This document shows, one piece after another, positions 18,301 through 26,706 of a stretch of DNA of 64,000 bases (the stretch's first letter is position 1; every line of letters starts with the position of its first letter). This stretch comes from a virus. The position numbers and the translations under genes were made by a program. The notes beneath the pieces are model-generated. The model saw nothing but the letters and a program-made list of their open reading frames with translations, was not told the DNA's origin and did no database searches. The stretch is taken from IMG/VR virus record IMGVR_UViG_3300027836_000011, positions 1 to 64,000 of that record, one strand, 5' to 3'.

Positions 18301-21300
18301 TCAACATTTTTTTCAGGATTTTCAGATAAAGTTAATTGAGCTCTATCCAATAATTCAAGAAACTTAGTATTTAAATCAATTGATTTAGCTTTTAAATTTA
18401 CTAAAGCATAACTACCATCTTGCAATAATACTGCAGCTACATAAGCATCTGTTAAACTTGTAATGCTATCAAGCATTCCTTGTTTAGTTAAACTTTCTTC
18501 AACTCTATCTATAAGCTCTCTTCTTTCTTCACCTTCAAGATTTGATATAGCAACTTTAGTTCTTGAACCTCCTTTGTTATTTTCTAATTGATAAATTAAA
18601 TAATTACCATTTTCATCAGCAGATTTAAATTCTAAATCATTTAATGACTTAGGTGTTTTATCATAAACAGTTATACCTGGTTTAGAAATAAAAGATAAAC
18701 CACTAGGTAATTTTGAAATTGATATAACTCCATCAGGATTATTTGCTATTAACTCAGGTAGTGCAGAACTTAATAAATTATTTAAAGCAAAATTATTTTG
18801 AGCACGCTTTAAATCTTCTTCAGTATTTACACTCATTCCTGCAGGAACATAGATTAAATTTTTATAATCTTCTGCTGTCATAGTAGAAGGATTAATAACA
18901 GTACCTTGAGAATTGGTTATTACAAAATTTGTATTTTGCATAAAACCAAAAACACCATTTGAGGAATTACTTTTATTTAATCCACTTGCTTCAATAGCAG
19001 CATCAATCTTAGCTTGAGTTTCTGGATTAGAAGTTCTTATTCCCACTGAATATTTTGCTCTTACAGTTTGAATGTAAGGGTTTGCTTCTTTAAAACCAGG
19101 AATAATTAAATTACCATTGTTTACTCCACCTTCAGGGTCTAATGTAACAACTAATTCTAGTTGGCTTAGTTCTTCAGGACTTAGCACTGACATAACTAAG
19201 TTATATCTTGCAGTTGCTTGTTCAGGACTTTCTAACCATTGATTAGTTACAACATCTTTGTTTCTATAAGCATATGGTTGAATAGGCTCATTTATATTAA
19301 GTCTGCTGACATTTTGTGGTAAGACTTTAAGATCTAAAGCTTGAACTGTAAAAGATGCTTTAAATTCACCCTGTGCAATTTTAAATGAAGCATTTGTTGT
19401 TTCATCTATTGATGGGCTAATATCATCAGATGCTATTAACATTAATTTACGTTCTGTACCTACTTGTTTAGGTTGACTTAATACAATAAACTCTTTACCT
19501 GATAAATCATAAACTAACTGTCCATAATTTAAAGTTACATCATCAAAAATAAATTGTGTTGAATCCGGTGCAGCATTGTCTAATGTTTTTTGCATAGACA
19601 AAGCTTTTGCTTTATCACCTTCAGCAAATATACCAAAGGTAGGAATACCATATCTAGTTAAAGTTTCCTCATCAATTGGTTGTTTAGATTGATCTACTAA
19701 CTGATATGATATAACAGTATTACCTTCTGAGTCAAGAGTTTTTAATTCAACTAATGAAACTGTGTTTCCTTTTTTAACTGTTGTTATATTTTTGTTTCCT
19801 TCTACAGCTTCTCCTTCATTAGGTAACAATTCTGTTTGACCAGTAACATCATCAATAGTTAAACCCAATGCATTAACAACAGATTCTACCAAGTCATTTG
19901 TTTTACCTTCCTGACTTTGCAACCATGGGATTAATCCAGCTTCAGTTCTGATTTCTTCTTCAGTTAATGGATTATTAGGATTTATTAATTTGTCATTACT
20001 AATCCATATTTTTTTAACTGCAATGAAAGCAGCTCTATGATTTTTACCAGACTCACTATTAACCCACTTATCAAATGTTACAGGTTTTCTTCCTGCAGTA
20101 GTTTCTTTAACTGCATATTTAGCATAAGCTTTTTTCATTGTGTTTTCTAACACAACTGAATCTTTAACTGATACTTCAACATCAATAATTACATTATCCA
20201 ATATATCATCTACTTCATCTCTGCTTTCTTCTGCTGTTTCCTCTTCAGTTTTAACTTCTTCTACTTTTTTATCAGGTCTTGTTTGTTCATAGTCAGATAA
20301 TAATCCCTGAATATCTTCCAATGCTTCTTTGTCAAAAGAAGTTAATTGTTCTCCTTTTTGATTATAAAATGTTTTTAAATATTTACTGTCTCCAGTTTCC
20401 AAAAACATTTTCATTTCAACATTGTTTGGAATATATCCCAACTTTGCAATTTGATTTGCTAATTCATTTCTCTCAATTACATCAGTATAATCACGTACTT
20501 GTTGTTCAAATATTGCCTTTCTGTTTTTGTATTGTTCTTGTAATACTTCAGCAGTTCTTTGAAATACAAGGTCAAACTTTTGAGGATCATTTAAATACTC
20601 AATTGTTTTATCATATACTTTAGCTCTACCCTGTAATGCATTATAATCTATAATTTGTTTTAACGCAGCATCAACAGCTTCTTTATTAACAAATGTACCA
20701 GATTGTTTAGCCATGTATTTTACATAGTTTTCAAACTCTTTTCTAAGTGCACCAATTTTTCTTTTATCAAATGAACCATCTTTAGCTTGATTCTCTTCAT
20801 TCATTAATATGTTTTTGAATGCAGATAGTCTTTCAACTTTTTCTGTCTTTTCTTTTACTCTAGCAGTATTAGTTGGATCACCTGATAATATAATAGCTTC
20901 TTCAGTTAACATTTGTATTTCTTTGTCAATAGAATTTTGATCTAACAATACTGTTAAATCATTAGCTGCCATTTTATCAAACAATGGTTCAGATACTAAA
21001 TTTTGATAAATATTATTTGATCTTTCCAATGCTCTGGTAAATCCATCTTGAGTAAACATATAAAGATATCTTGCATGTTCAAATGCAACTTTCTTTATTG
21101 TTTCTTCTGTCCATTGTCTAGAACCTTTTTCAAAAGACTCTGGCATAAATGGATTTTGATATCTATCTTTTGATTGCTCATATACAGTTTCAGTTCTATC
21201 AATTTGATTAACCAAACTCTGAAGACGCTCTCTAATTTTTCCATTTTTAATATCTTTTTTACTTGAAGGAAAAGCCGCAGCTAAATCTTCATCAGACATT

Positions 21301-23429
21301 TTCATATAATCTTTTAACTGATCTTCAAATAAATTAGCACCACCTGTAGTTAATACAGTATGTATTTGTTGAAATTTAGCAAAGTCAGTTTCATCAACAA
21401 AATCAAATTGATCATTAGCTATAGAAGCTAATGTCTTTCCTTGAGCTGCTGCTTTTTGTTGTAAAAAATTATATTTCTTAGGATCAAAAATTGCACCTGG
21501 ATCTTCAGCTTGTGCATTCCAAACAGCATTGTATGTATCAACTACAGATTTTATGTAGTTCTCTTTATTTTGTTTATACTCAGCATACTTCTCAGGATTA
21601 GAAACTCTTTGGTATAGAGCAGGTACTCCTTGAAAGAATAATTTTTGTGGTCCGGAAACCACACCACCCATTAAAAATCCTGACATAAATGTATCAAAAC
21701 CTTGAGCAGAGAATTGTTCTCCAATTCCAGCTTTAACTGAAGCATTAAATAATTCAGGACCACCACTCATTGGATCCTTTAATAGAGCTGTATAATAATT
21801 CTTTGTTCCTACTGATATAGCTTCTTGAGAAATTTCTTGAATACCTTCACCAAAGTTAGCAGCAAAATATCTCAATGAACCTTGACCTACTTTTGTTAGA
21901 TTACCTTTAACTCCTGCATTAGCAATTGTTGTAGCTAAACCTTTAAGTCCTGTACCAGCATCTTTAAATGGGCTCAATGCTTTTACACCATCTTTCCCAA
22001 CTGTTCTTGCAGTTTTAATAATTCTACTACCAACACCTTTTGCTTCTTCATTGAATATTCTACCCAATGATTTATTAAACCCTCCTAATGAATTGCCTAA
22101 AACTAATTTGTTTGTCAAAAATATAACAGGCATGTTTGTCATTGTAGTTGCAAATGCAGCTTTGTGTGCATTGTTTTGAATATCAGCAACTTGTTCTGTA
22201 GTAACGGGACTTCCATTATTTTCAGCAAACTTAATATCCATACCGTCTTTAACCATTTGATTATAGACCATACCACCTTCAAGTTTACTTTCTGATAGTG
22301 CTAAATTTAAACCTCTTAAATCTCTATAAAATGAACCAGCATACTCTGATGCTTTGGCCATGTTAGTTAAATTTTGTGCAACTGATTCTGTAGTTTTTAA
22401 TCTTCTAACGGCAGCCATTGTCTCAGGTGCAAAAATACCAGCTGTCATTTTAGCTCCAGCTTTACTTACTGCCCAAAAATCTTTTGCTGCATCAATACCT
22501 TTTAAGGTATTCATCATTGTTCTTCCGGCACCATACATTCTACCAACAGTAGTTGCTTGACCAATAGCTCTTCCTAATCTTACAGCATTAGCTCCAGTTC
22601 TTGCCGCTACTAAACCAGATGCACCACCTAATGTTACAACTTCTAAAGCAGCTAAAGCAACTTCCTCTAAGGCAATAGAACTAATAATACCCACCGTATA
22701 TGCAGAGTTCAATAATAAATTATTAGTCCAAGCCATTGCACCACCTCTACTTGAATTACCAATTGCCATGGCATCTTCAAATTCATTGGCAGATTTTAAA
22801 TCTGTTGTCATGGATTCACCTGTAAACATAGATCCAATTGATCTATAACCACTAACAAAACCAGTTCCAGCTAGACTTCCAAATTGACCCCACATTCTAC
22901 TCATGTCATCATAGATGGTAGAGTTTGCATTATAGTATGCTTCATTATCTGAAAAGGGTTTCCATCCTAATTCTTGAAATTTAGGATGCTCATAGTAACG
23001 TTTAAAATTAGTTTGAACCATTCCTGCAAAATCAGGAGAAGCTATACCAGTTCCGGGTTTTATATTTTTTTTAAAGTTTTGAACAGTAGATTGTAAACTT
23101 TGATCCATCATTCTTTCAAATCCACCAGGCTCTCTTAAATTTGGTGGATTTTGTTGAAGAACAGGATCAAATGTATTAGAAGACAACGTTGGTCTTCTTG
23201 CAGCAGCATTTCCATTTGATCTAATTCCAGTACTATCTATCAATGGTTTTAGTGCATCAAGCTGTTGTAATTGTGCCAAATCCATTCTACTCATAAGAGC
23301 ATTATTTTCTGGAGTGTCAAACATATCCATTACAGGTTGGAAAGAATTATCTTTTGGGATAACACTTTCTGTAACTTGATTATTTAAAATTGTTTGATCT
23401 AAACTGTTATTTTCAATTTGATTTTCCAT
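9306..23429 (-). CDS. Giant virion RNA polymerase polyprotein (4,707 aa) with HExxH peptidase motif
   Basis: This is the crAss-like virion RNA polymerase, expected to enter the host with the DNA and transcribe early genes. The catalytic motif DFDID is at residues 3750-3754 (bases 12168-12182), within SGADFDIDKVY and preceded by GVRIPSQ and HVDFLP, the context I know from this family; the three Asp bind catalytic Mg. Far upstream, YHEAFHGVF gives HExxH at 2280-2284 (bases 16578-16592), with EEYLADEFE about 66 residues later as a possible third zinc ligand: a metallopeptidase-like domain. Residues about 235-300 hold hydrophobic helices that may help membrane passage. An acidic linker lies near 1060. 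The protein is more than twice as long as the phi14:2 enzyme (about 2,180 aa), so it probably fuses several cargo proteins. It sits between the 1,058-residue gene and the nuclease gene in one transcription unit. Confidence 0.88.
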   Translation of the reverse strand: MENQIENNSLDQTILNNQVTESVIPKDNSFQPVMDMFDTPENNALMSRMDLAQLQQLDALKPLIDSTGIRSNGNAAARRPTLSSNTFDPVLQQNPPNLREPGGFERMMDQSLQSTVQNFKKNIKPGTGIASPDFAGMVQTNFKRYYEHPKFQELGWKPFSDNEAYYNANSTIYDDMSRMWGQFGSLAGTGFVSGYRSIGSMFTGESMTTDLKSANEFEDAMAIGNSSRGGAMAWTNNLLLNSAYTVGIISSIALEEVALAALEVVTLGGASGLVAARTGANAVRLGRAIGQATTVGRMYGAGRTMMNTLKGIDAAKDFWAVSKAGAKMTAGIFAPETMAAVRRLKTTESVAQNLTNMAKASEYAGSFYRDLRGLNLALSESKLEGGMVYNQMVKDGMDIKFAENNGSPVTTEQVADIQNNAHKAAFATTMTNMPVIFLTNKLVLGNSLGGFNKSLGRIFNEEAKGVGSRIIKTARTVGKDGVKALSPFKDAGTGLKGLATTIANAGVKGNLTKVGQGSLRYFAANFGEGIQEISQEAISVGTKNYYTALLKDPMSGGPELFNASVKAGIGEQFSAQGFDTFMSGFLMGGVVSGPQKLFFQGVPALYQRVSNPEKYAEYKQNKENYIKSVVDTYNAVWNAQAEDPGAIFDPKKYNFLQQKAAAQGKTLASIANDQFDFVDETDFAKFQQIHTVLTTGGANLFEDQLKDYMKMSDEDLAAAFPSSKKDIKNGKIRERLQSLVNQIDRTETVYEQSKDRYQNPFMPESFEKGSRQWTEETIKKVAFEHARYLYMFTQDGFTRALERSNNIYQNLVSEPLFDKMAANDLTVLLDQNSIDKEIQMLTEEAIILSGDPTNTARVKEKTEKVERLSAFKNILMNEENQAKDGSFDKRKIGALRKEFENYVKYMAKQSGTFVNKEAVDAALKQIIDYNALQGRAKVYDKTIEYLNDPQKFDLVFQRTAEVLQEQYKNRKAIFEQQVRDYTDVIERNELANQIAKLGYIPNNVEMKMFLETGDSKYLKTFYNQKGEQLTSFDKEALEDIQGLLSDYEQTRPDKKVEEVKTEEETAEESRDEVDDILDNVIIDVEVSVKDSVVLENTMKKAYAKYAVKETTAGRKPVTFDKWVNSESGKNHRAAFIAVKKIWISNDKLINPNNPLTEEEIRTEAGLIPWLQSQEGKTNDLVESVVNALGLTIDDVTGQTELLPNEGEAVEGNKNITTVKKGNTVSLVELKTLDSEGNTVISYQLVDQSKQPIDEETLTRYGIPTFGIFAEGDKAKALSMQKTLDNAAPDSTQFIFDDVTLNYGQLVYDLSGKEFIVLSQPKQVGTERKLMLIASDDISPSIDETTNASFKIAQGEFKASFTVQALDLKVLPQNVSRLNINEPIQPYAYRNKDVVTNQWLESPEQATARYNLVMSVLSPEELSQLELVVTLDPEGGVNNGNLIIPGFKEANPYIQTVRAKYSVGIRTSNPETQAKIDAAIEASGLNKSNSSNGVFGFMQNTNFVITNSQGTVINPSTMTAEDYKNLIYVPAGMSVNTEEDLKRAQNNFALNNLLSSALPELIANNPDGVISISKLPSGLSFISKPGITVYDKTPKSLNDLEFKSADENGNYLIYQLENNKGGSRTKVAISNLEGEERRELIDRVEESLTKQGMLDSITSLTDAYVAAVLLQDGSYALVNLKAKSIDLNTKFLELLDRAQLTLSENPEKNVEKFDKRFNVDYNKALRSELFISAKPGFRLSLQVSPWGKIELEISDSNNKQIGIVRLNKADILNKDLSVDQKLKLLLDQFNELPAVVASDVNLTAANFRASYSREAGVQEIIEKTTTEVAPQVSSVSAIQLSADSGAIQAAKNIPVVTQGVFTPTEMFTDAQGNPIPKGPELRTAADPMQDRRKDLFPDQSEFADVVGGSNKNSNISSYKEVNGVGIAEYTNPENGLVDVIMTGKSDNDYVGYIRIYTKSIVNGNVVITPSNRWTSKMENKSGDKASFKSMMTEVQKLLPAGHEYTEKTNISLDGLRVYANNLKRDYEVLTVNGNPVTNNVELNKATLEKLKNAKTEDEIQDLYERQTGITQDEFNKIKEQVTSLMPGVQLLFNQADGSVIIKLPVLVSTKADVSNVVTPEEKADRINTDSINPEDINVDDINALRNGVRLNKLEGVKQQLEILKAQLTQGLVGAAKIKAVKESKEYQDLLAERKKLESEANKIVSVEDAAADVEDIDVFTEWAGNNLPSFISIADIETLGNNLKNAGVRVGAFVLNLNDLGGGLTVNGTLFTGARSPFRYHEAFHGVFRMLLTDAEITKYLAIARKEVRAKLRAEGKSFEAELERFRNSADTYSNMSRERLEQEYYEEYLADEFEKFKTNAKSTQTDSSVKSLFTRIMEWIKSVFQSFTKNQLLTLYENIDAGKFKNASINSNQFVNSLMTGVSLEANALLPYDTEQNANNKIGYYFLDSAIAEPLVSSIAAMYIQEIQKVRDPNVKRGDILENVMNDFAALYDEETESNQKLSDEQKKFLPQINEVFYNFSDELKSEVFKVLNIITKQTQEEEYNNEYFEEQVGLRNVEQYNMDASMIGGFGSLSEGLRSYLATTTIEETDYFGNTELKPGVKLIVPINFTSAYNGLLKAVKNIDDPKKMLQNMYFFGLDNPQTGAVVTRLLQDFGISVDTLLESGPLPTKIKNAALFQSVVKGFTTFRVDYLFVQRDNAGAVLIYSAAQRDDINSQLESWSQAWGQAEKKIKSDVKVKNETVRTLEDFASYLKPSDTEISDPKLSELSSKYSQDIFRLTGIKLSKQFIAFSIASSRNNPTVPQAALVNANSEQTPISYSDILEINKLIQQGNDIFSEGETGASSRIRTLAIQNAPFDETIGASVFKNPEGNLVYAHQLPTFHLKRIQELNDVAELERLKDSDPYLRNNFLLNSEAFIQMSAENRQKVLRIAGSSVGKINSTEEELNDKISGVSNKASYGNYTPQEFALSILNTYTALLNTKSNKVDSVEYFDNVLNKTVKAALAPVLLRVLEASNTGDLTYLPVIKAVKFDKPGGGKVVLTDETINAFATNIETEYDRIRRESNPETKTQEIQLGYNTNNGRAFKLINSGLLLTPELKASLEEIAKRENAPSLADALKELNITDKAFKSIVNAQLESQYNKFSEGIKELQIEDQLSKNITEGLAATTKPNQNLVESAELLNLTYDKEYNLKQIFFNDWINTSAINEVLLGDQAVTLKDGVDAVKRAKMQNAAYYSAYTSISAEDMGVMHTVDDISLVALEEPIGVSALTGSNIDRSDAQMWMTTKAFRYMWFGFGKLNPAQARLIDKIEAGEDISSEEIFGQDGYVDMDSMLNSKKLVYGDGKTFIKMSAFVLTPQLTSNKIVDENGNVTFVPKENKVDLHNLRVKLEAIEKTKETISIAAPLTALKMLKQRVNPLSDLGNTNSFTNGHSTLSAKYMGLQVLTPSNKTEVIDPTQVKNIVTSEQKDDVFVEALNMTVGQIRTAYNLATSAKVELKYKNKRNLIFSFEKGMQELAISKQNNKVTPNLMAFLRYATEGLKASQASSNLLEFFSTQDGEQKYDLNNPITLNKFEQLFLSYLSKGALAEKAPGHAVALVSDFGTKVYRRVFSVDENGVPDRSEIIRENVWNSMANKPELGAYDTLSVTLKDNKNGVVILDRLRSGVKEYDKDGNFTGERYTEMLMPAHFKSVMDLVENTDSAFPDVLSKMFGVRIPSQDNHSTINIKHVDFLPAFYGSSAMFAQELIEISGADFDIDKVYMQIKEFYEDKGKFYEYGKQTTDNGKYTDYLKYVSEKVNKSGTVYAEALQLYKNDFQAASVQNSVTDIEQEVASDAGLSENGIKALQILGLPITKDQYLEYKKKFREPYEAPMSNAILDYKYALMGNTGVTETTNENETPISYTSASLQILTDELKALEQVLPGLLERSREDNIDINNIIGKIKAFTNNKGAAIGAIVLPNVYLSLLTEYGITINEKGPAISINGITYDDFGVTREQLANGIEGLRKQDIISSLITMATDNAKERLVAKLGLNKHALGVVANLTALGVPIKTSLLLINNPMIQDIYSQAFNKKEKLDPGVNGILNAVLSGLVEKTKASKKDDAKATEFIKVNDNLLIDAFNNPEEVTDKEKIAILNLFSNSVKVKDFTSNMSAVAGLTNGLGKDIASINEKSEQIDKLFDKDAMMDLNPIYKSKTWQSKYLEIFNQIKNDLLPVTFLSASENFQLILNKVFENVNSDSIEFTEEIKAKISRDLLSYLTIKAYQQTKLNNDSQSVATLNNNLIYPGGGYQSINDIVDRLRTTDAGQNNFFLDNFVVSVKATDAKNQSGLNLLNANTFRSLNAGQKVDLQNSFAKLYGSLETKNDALSIINYIMVKDGLQTGYASLLEAVSPFTMDSYLSQIETANKALRTDDDANIKKVFGLNKAELESDFVNNYLQSNINGPLLYTLNRSETGALPKGVSIKENKITIKWEDMYGANPKSFVRLKLEDIATGFVTYKTYMSTTEDEATTKVYEEVETQGSNQQNPIGFMFGERPTYKAIRQSLKTKNLGAEQDSFTDSIQFDEMSFAQGVQTAALQDEDATIDATEFGVNVNGNNIANISALEAMLTAEPKTKVEEEVESDIVETGLQTTLLDSMSDLERELYEEFAAEVESDYSAIENFWDENIQKNTEAKENLRVNNNVLSLEDLIEMYDKGIYKDQEEFIDQIKKCNL

Positions 23430-23470
23430 GTATAAGTACCTGAATTATTTTTTGTAAATGTAGTGATTTT

Positions 23471-26400
23471 TTATTTTTTCTTTCCGTTAGTAGCAGAGTT
23501 TTTATTATAATCTTCCAAGTTTAACTGCCTTTGACTTTCAAAATTTGCTTTCATTCTTTTAACTTGAGCATCAATTAATTCACCACTATTAAAAGATCCT
23601 ACTTCTATTGGAGATTGTTGCCAATCACTTGTTCTATAGGTTCCATCAGGTTGATAAGTATTATATTTGTATGTAGCATAATATTGATCTGTTCCTGTTT
23701 TAACAATTCTATATGTTGCAGTAGGTGTCATACCATCTACTCCCGGATAATCATATTGTACAAATTTATCAGGACTAGCTTCAATAGCAGATAATGTTCT
23801 TGAGTAATATTGATTACGGCTAGATCTTGGATTAATATCTTTTGCTTTATCAAATACCATACTAATACCATCTTTTAATGCTATTACTTCTTTTGTGGAG
23901 AATAACCCATATTCACCGGAGCCATCATCTTTTGCACTACCCGCAGTTTTACTAGATAACCATTCATTAAATCCATCAATAGTATAACCAGCTGTAGTTT
24001 TTTTACCTTCCCCTGCTGCCCCAAATGTTTCACTATAAGTGATTGTTCCCCTTGGTGCAATACCTGCTGTATTACTACGTTTAGGATTACCCAACCATGT
24101 TGTCATATCAGCTATATAAGCATTGTATGCTTTAAGAGCTAATGCATCATTACTTATAGATTTAGTATCTTTTTTATCAGATAAATTACCAAGTACCATT
24201 GTATAACTACCGCCTTGTCCATCTAACATATTTTTTTGAGTCATCATTTGAGCTAAAGTAGTTTGACCTTCCATTGTATTAGATAAGGGATCTACAGGAG
24301 CTTTATATACTTTGGCTATATCCATCTCAGTTACACCGGTTTTTCCATACAATGTACCTTTAAAAGTTCCTGTTTCAAATTTACCATATTTACCATCAAT
24401 ATGACCTGTCAAAGCACTATTAGTTTTTTGTTTGATCTTATCATATACTAAACCAGCTTCAGCTTCAATAGCTTCCATATCTAAAACTTTTTTGCCAGTT
24501 TTTACTGTAGTACCTGCATCATATGGACCACCATATGTTGTAGTTATTTCTTCATCTTTTAAATATTTTGAATCATTGGTACCTGTATCTATAGTCCAAG
24601 ATAAATTAACATTCTTTACTTTTCCTTTTTTAACAAGTTCAGCAACATACTTAATATATGCGGGCTTAGACATTTGTTGAGATACCCCAGATGGTAAAGT
24701 TTGATATATACCTGGCATACCACCATTTTCCATTAAATCTTTTACATCTGAGTCTTCACCTTTAACAAGTGCAACTGCAGCATCATGTGTCTTTTTATAA
24801 GTATTACTTAAAGTTTTGAACGTTTGTTTTTGCACCTGAACTTGCGTATTAATTCCTTGATCAGAATATACTTGTTGGTATAAATCATTATACGTTTTTT
24901 GTTTAGCTTTACCCGGATACTTAGCCATTTGTTTTGGATCATTCAATATTTTAGATTGTTGATCATATAAAGCATCTATATCATTCTGATATGTATAAGC
25001 TCCAGTTTTATCTTTTGTACCAAGTTTATTTTTTATTTGCTCAATACTTCCTGTAAAATTTTGACCAGCAACTTTAACTGTATATTTTTGAGTTGGTTTA
25101 CCAGCATTGTCTATTTCACCAGCAGGTTGTAAAAATGTTAATATACCAGTAGCAACACTAAGTTGTTTGTCTCCAGTTTCAGTTCTTGCTGCAGTATAAT
25201 CAGTATATAACTTAGCATACATATTTGTATTTTCATCAGGTCTTCCTTCTTCATCAACAGGATATTCAGCATTTACAGCAGTTCCTGCAGCAGCAGCAGC
25301 CGCTTGAGCAACTGTCAATACAGGACTAACAGGTACAATTTCTCCTTTTGCTTTAGCTAAGTCATAATCAATTTGACCCTTAACATTAGCTAACTCAATT
25401 GCATTTTCATGTTGTTGGCCAATTTTAGCCATATCAAATTGAAATTGTTTTTGTTGTTTAGCATACTCATTAACTTTCATTGTATACTCCATATCTCTGG
25501 CACCATATGCTTGAGCAGCAGCTTGCATATCTTTAGATATGTTATTCTGCATTAAAAGATTATATGCTTTATTCAATGTACCATCAAAATCTTTTACAGG
25601 TGCACTAGATGTTTTTTGAACATTTAGTTTTGCATCTAGTGCAGCTTTAGTTGCTTCATAAGATGAACGTTCTCCAAGCATTGCTTTCTCATCATCTGAA
25701 CCAGGAACAATTCCATTATCAGCTTGATAATTATCCCATCTAACATTTGCGTCTTTAGCTAATGCTAAAGCTTTAATATCTTTTTTTAGATAGTATTCAT
25801 TTTGTTGAGTTATTCTATTGATTGTTTCAGATGCCCAAGCTGCTTGACCTTCTTCTTTAGTTGTAAACATTCCATTGGCCATACCTTCTGCAGCAAAATC
25901 TCTACCTCTTACAAAAGCTTGATTCTGATAATGTCTCACAACTCTTGGATCATCAAGCAAAGCTTTTTGAATATATTGTAATGCAGGACCAGTAACTAGA
26001 TTACCATTTTGTTCTGTAATAATCCAATCAGTATTTACTGAACCATCTGGATTTGTACCATAGTGATCAACCTTCATTTTCAAAGGTGGCTTCATTGCAC
26101 CTAAAGTCTCTTGTGCTAATTCAATTAAATCAGCATCTTCAACAAATTTAGGTAACCCCATCTTCATTGCTTTATTAGGGTCAGCATTTATAAAGTCTTC
26201 CATATGGTATTGTAAACCTTTTACACCATCTTGAGAATACTTTTCTCTTTGCTTTTGATCTGGAGAATCTATAAGTCTATTAGCATAATCCATTTCTTTT
26301 CTATAGTTAGAAGTATGCATTATATCACTAACTATTAAATCATCTTCAAAGAATGGAGCAAACACTGCTTTAGCAGAGTCTGCATTTTGTACCATTGATA

Positions 26401-26647
26401 AATCCATCCCTGAGATTTTCTCTAAAGATGGAGCTATTTGATTTATATATTGGTCTCTTTGTTCTTTGGTATCTTTTCTAGACAAATCTGCATAGACAAC
26501 TTTATTGTAAAGGTCATTAGTTGCCTTCCAATTTGTATTGTATTTATCCGTTCTTACATCAAGAACAGCAGACAAAAATTTATAGTCTGGTGTAAATGGT
26601 TTGATATCCGGTAAATATGTTTCTGCTCCTGGTACGTATGTTGCCAT
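23471..26647 (-). CDS. Large virion protein, probable cargo/ejection protein (1,058 aa)
   Basis: I recognise no enzymatic motif. The sequence is soluble and helical in the first 330 residues. A Gln/Ala-rich helical stretch lies near 400-475 (AKQQKQFQFDMAK to AQAAAAAAG), and the second half is Thr/Gly/Tyr-rich and probably beta-structured. The C-terminus is basic (NSATNGKKK). It lies immediately upstream of the virion RNA polymerase gene and 59 bases after the 836-residue gene, in the run of large genes that in crAss-like phages encodes proteins stored in the capsid and tail. A cargo or ejection role is inferred from that position only. Confidence 0.6.
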   Translation of the reverse strand: MATYVPGAETYLPDIKPFTPDYKFLSAVLDVRTDKYNTNWKATNDLYNKVVYADLSRKDTKEQRDQYINQIAPSLEKISGMDLSMVQNADSAKAVFAPFFEDDLIVSDIMHTSNYRKEMDYANRLIDSPDQKQREKYSQDGVKGLQYHMEDFINADPNKAMKMGLPKFVEDADLIELAQETLGAMKPPLKMKVDHYGTNPDGSVNTDWIITEQNGNLVTGPALQYIQKALLDDPRVVRHYQNQAFVRGRDFAAEGMANGMFTTKEEGQAAWASETINRITQQNEYYLKKDIKALALAKDANVRWDNYQADNGIVPGSDDEKAMLGERSSYEATKAALDAKLNVQKTSSAPVKDFDGTLNKAYNLLMQNNISKDMQAAAQAYGARDMEYTMKVNEYAKQQKQFQFDMAKIGQQHENAIELANVKGQIDYDLAKAKGEIVPVSPVLTVAQAAAAAAGTAVNAEYPVDEEGRPDENTNMYAKLYTDYTAARTETGDKQLSVATGILTFLQPAGEIDNAGKPTQKYTVKVAGQNFTGSIEQIKNKLGTKDKTGAYTYQNDIDALYDQQSKILNDPKQMAKYPGKAKQKTYNDLYQQVYSDQGINTQVQVQKQTFKTLSNTYKKTHDAAVALVKGEDSDVKDLMENGGMPGIYQTLPSGVSQQMSKPAYIKYVAELVKKGKVKNVNLSWTIDTGTNDSKYLKDEEITTTYGGPYDAGTTVKTGKKVLDMEAIEAEAGLVYDKIKQKTNSALTGHIDGKYGKFETGTFKGTLYGKTGVTEMDIAKVYKAPVDPLSNTMEGQTTLAQMMTQKNMLDGQGGSYTMVLGNLSDKKDTKSISNDALALKAYNAYIADMTTWLGNPKRSNTAGIAPRGTITYSETFGAAGEGKKTTAGYTIDGFNEWLSSKTAGSAKDDGSGEYGLFSTKEVIALKDGISMVFDKAKDINPRSSRNQYYSRTLSAIEASPDKFVQYDYPGVDGMTPTATYRIVKTGTDQYYATYKYNTYQPDGTYRTSDWQQSPIEVGSFNSGELIDAQVKRMKANFESQRQLNLEDYNKNSATNGKKK

Positions 26648-26706
26648 AATTGTAAATTACTAAAATTTATTAAGTTTAACAAGATAAATCATAAAACTTT
26701 TAAAGT

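Noticed and set aside
8131-23000. Several 60-140-codon frames on the plus strand inside the giant genes (for example 10819-11241 and 20279-20623).
   Set aside because: They are antisense to clear coding sequence, have Ser/Phe/Leu/Ile-rich shadow composition, and have no leader or neighbours.
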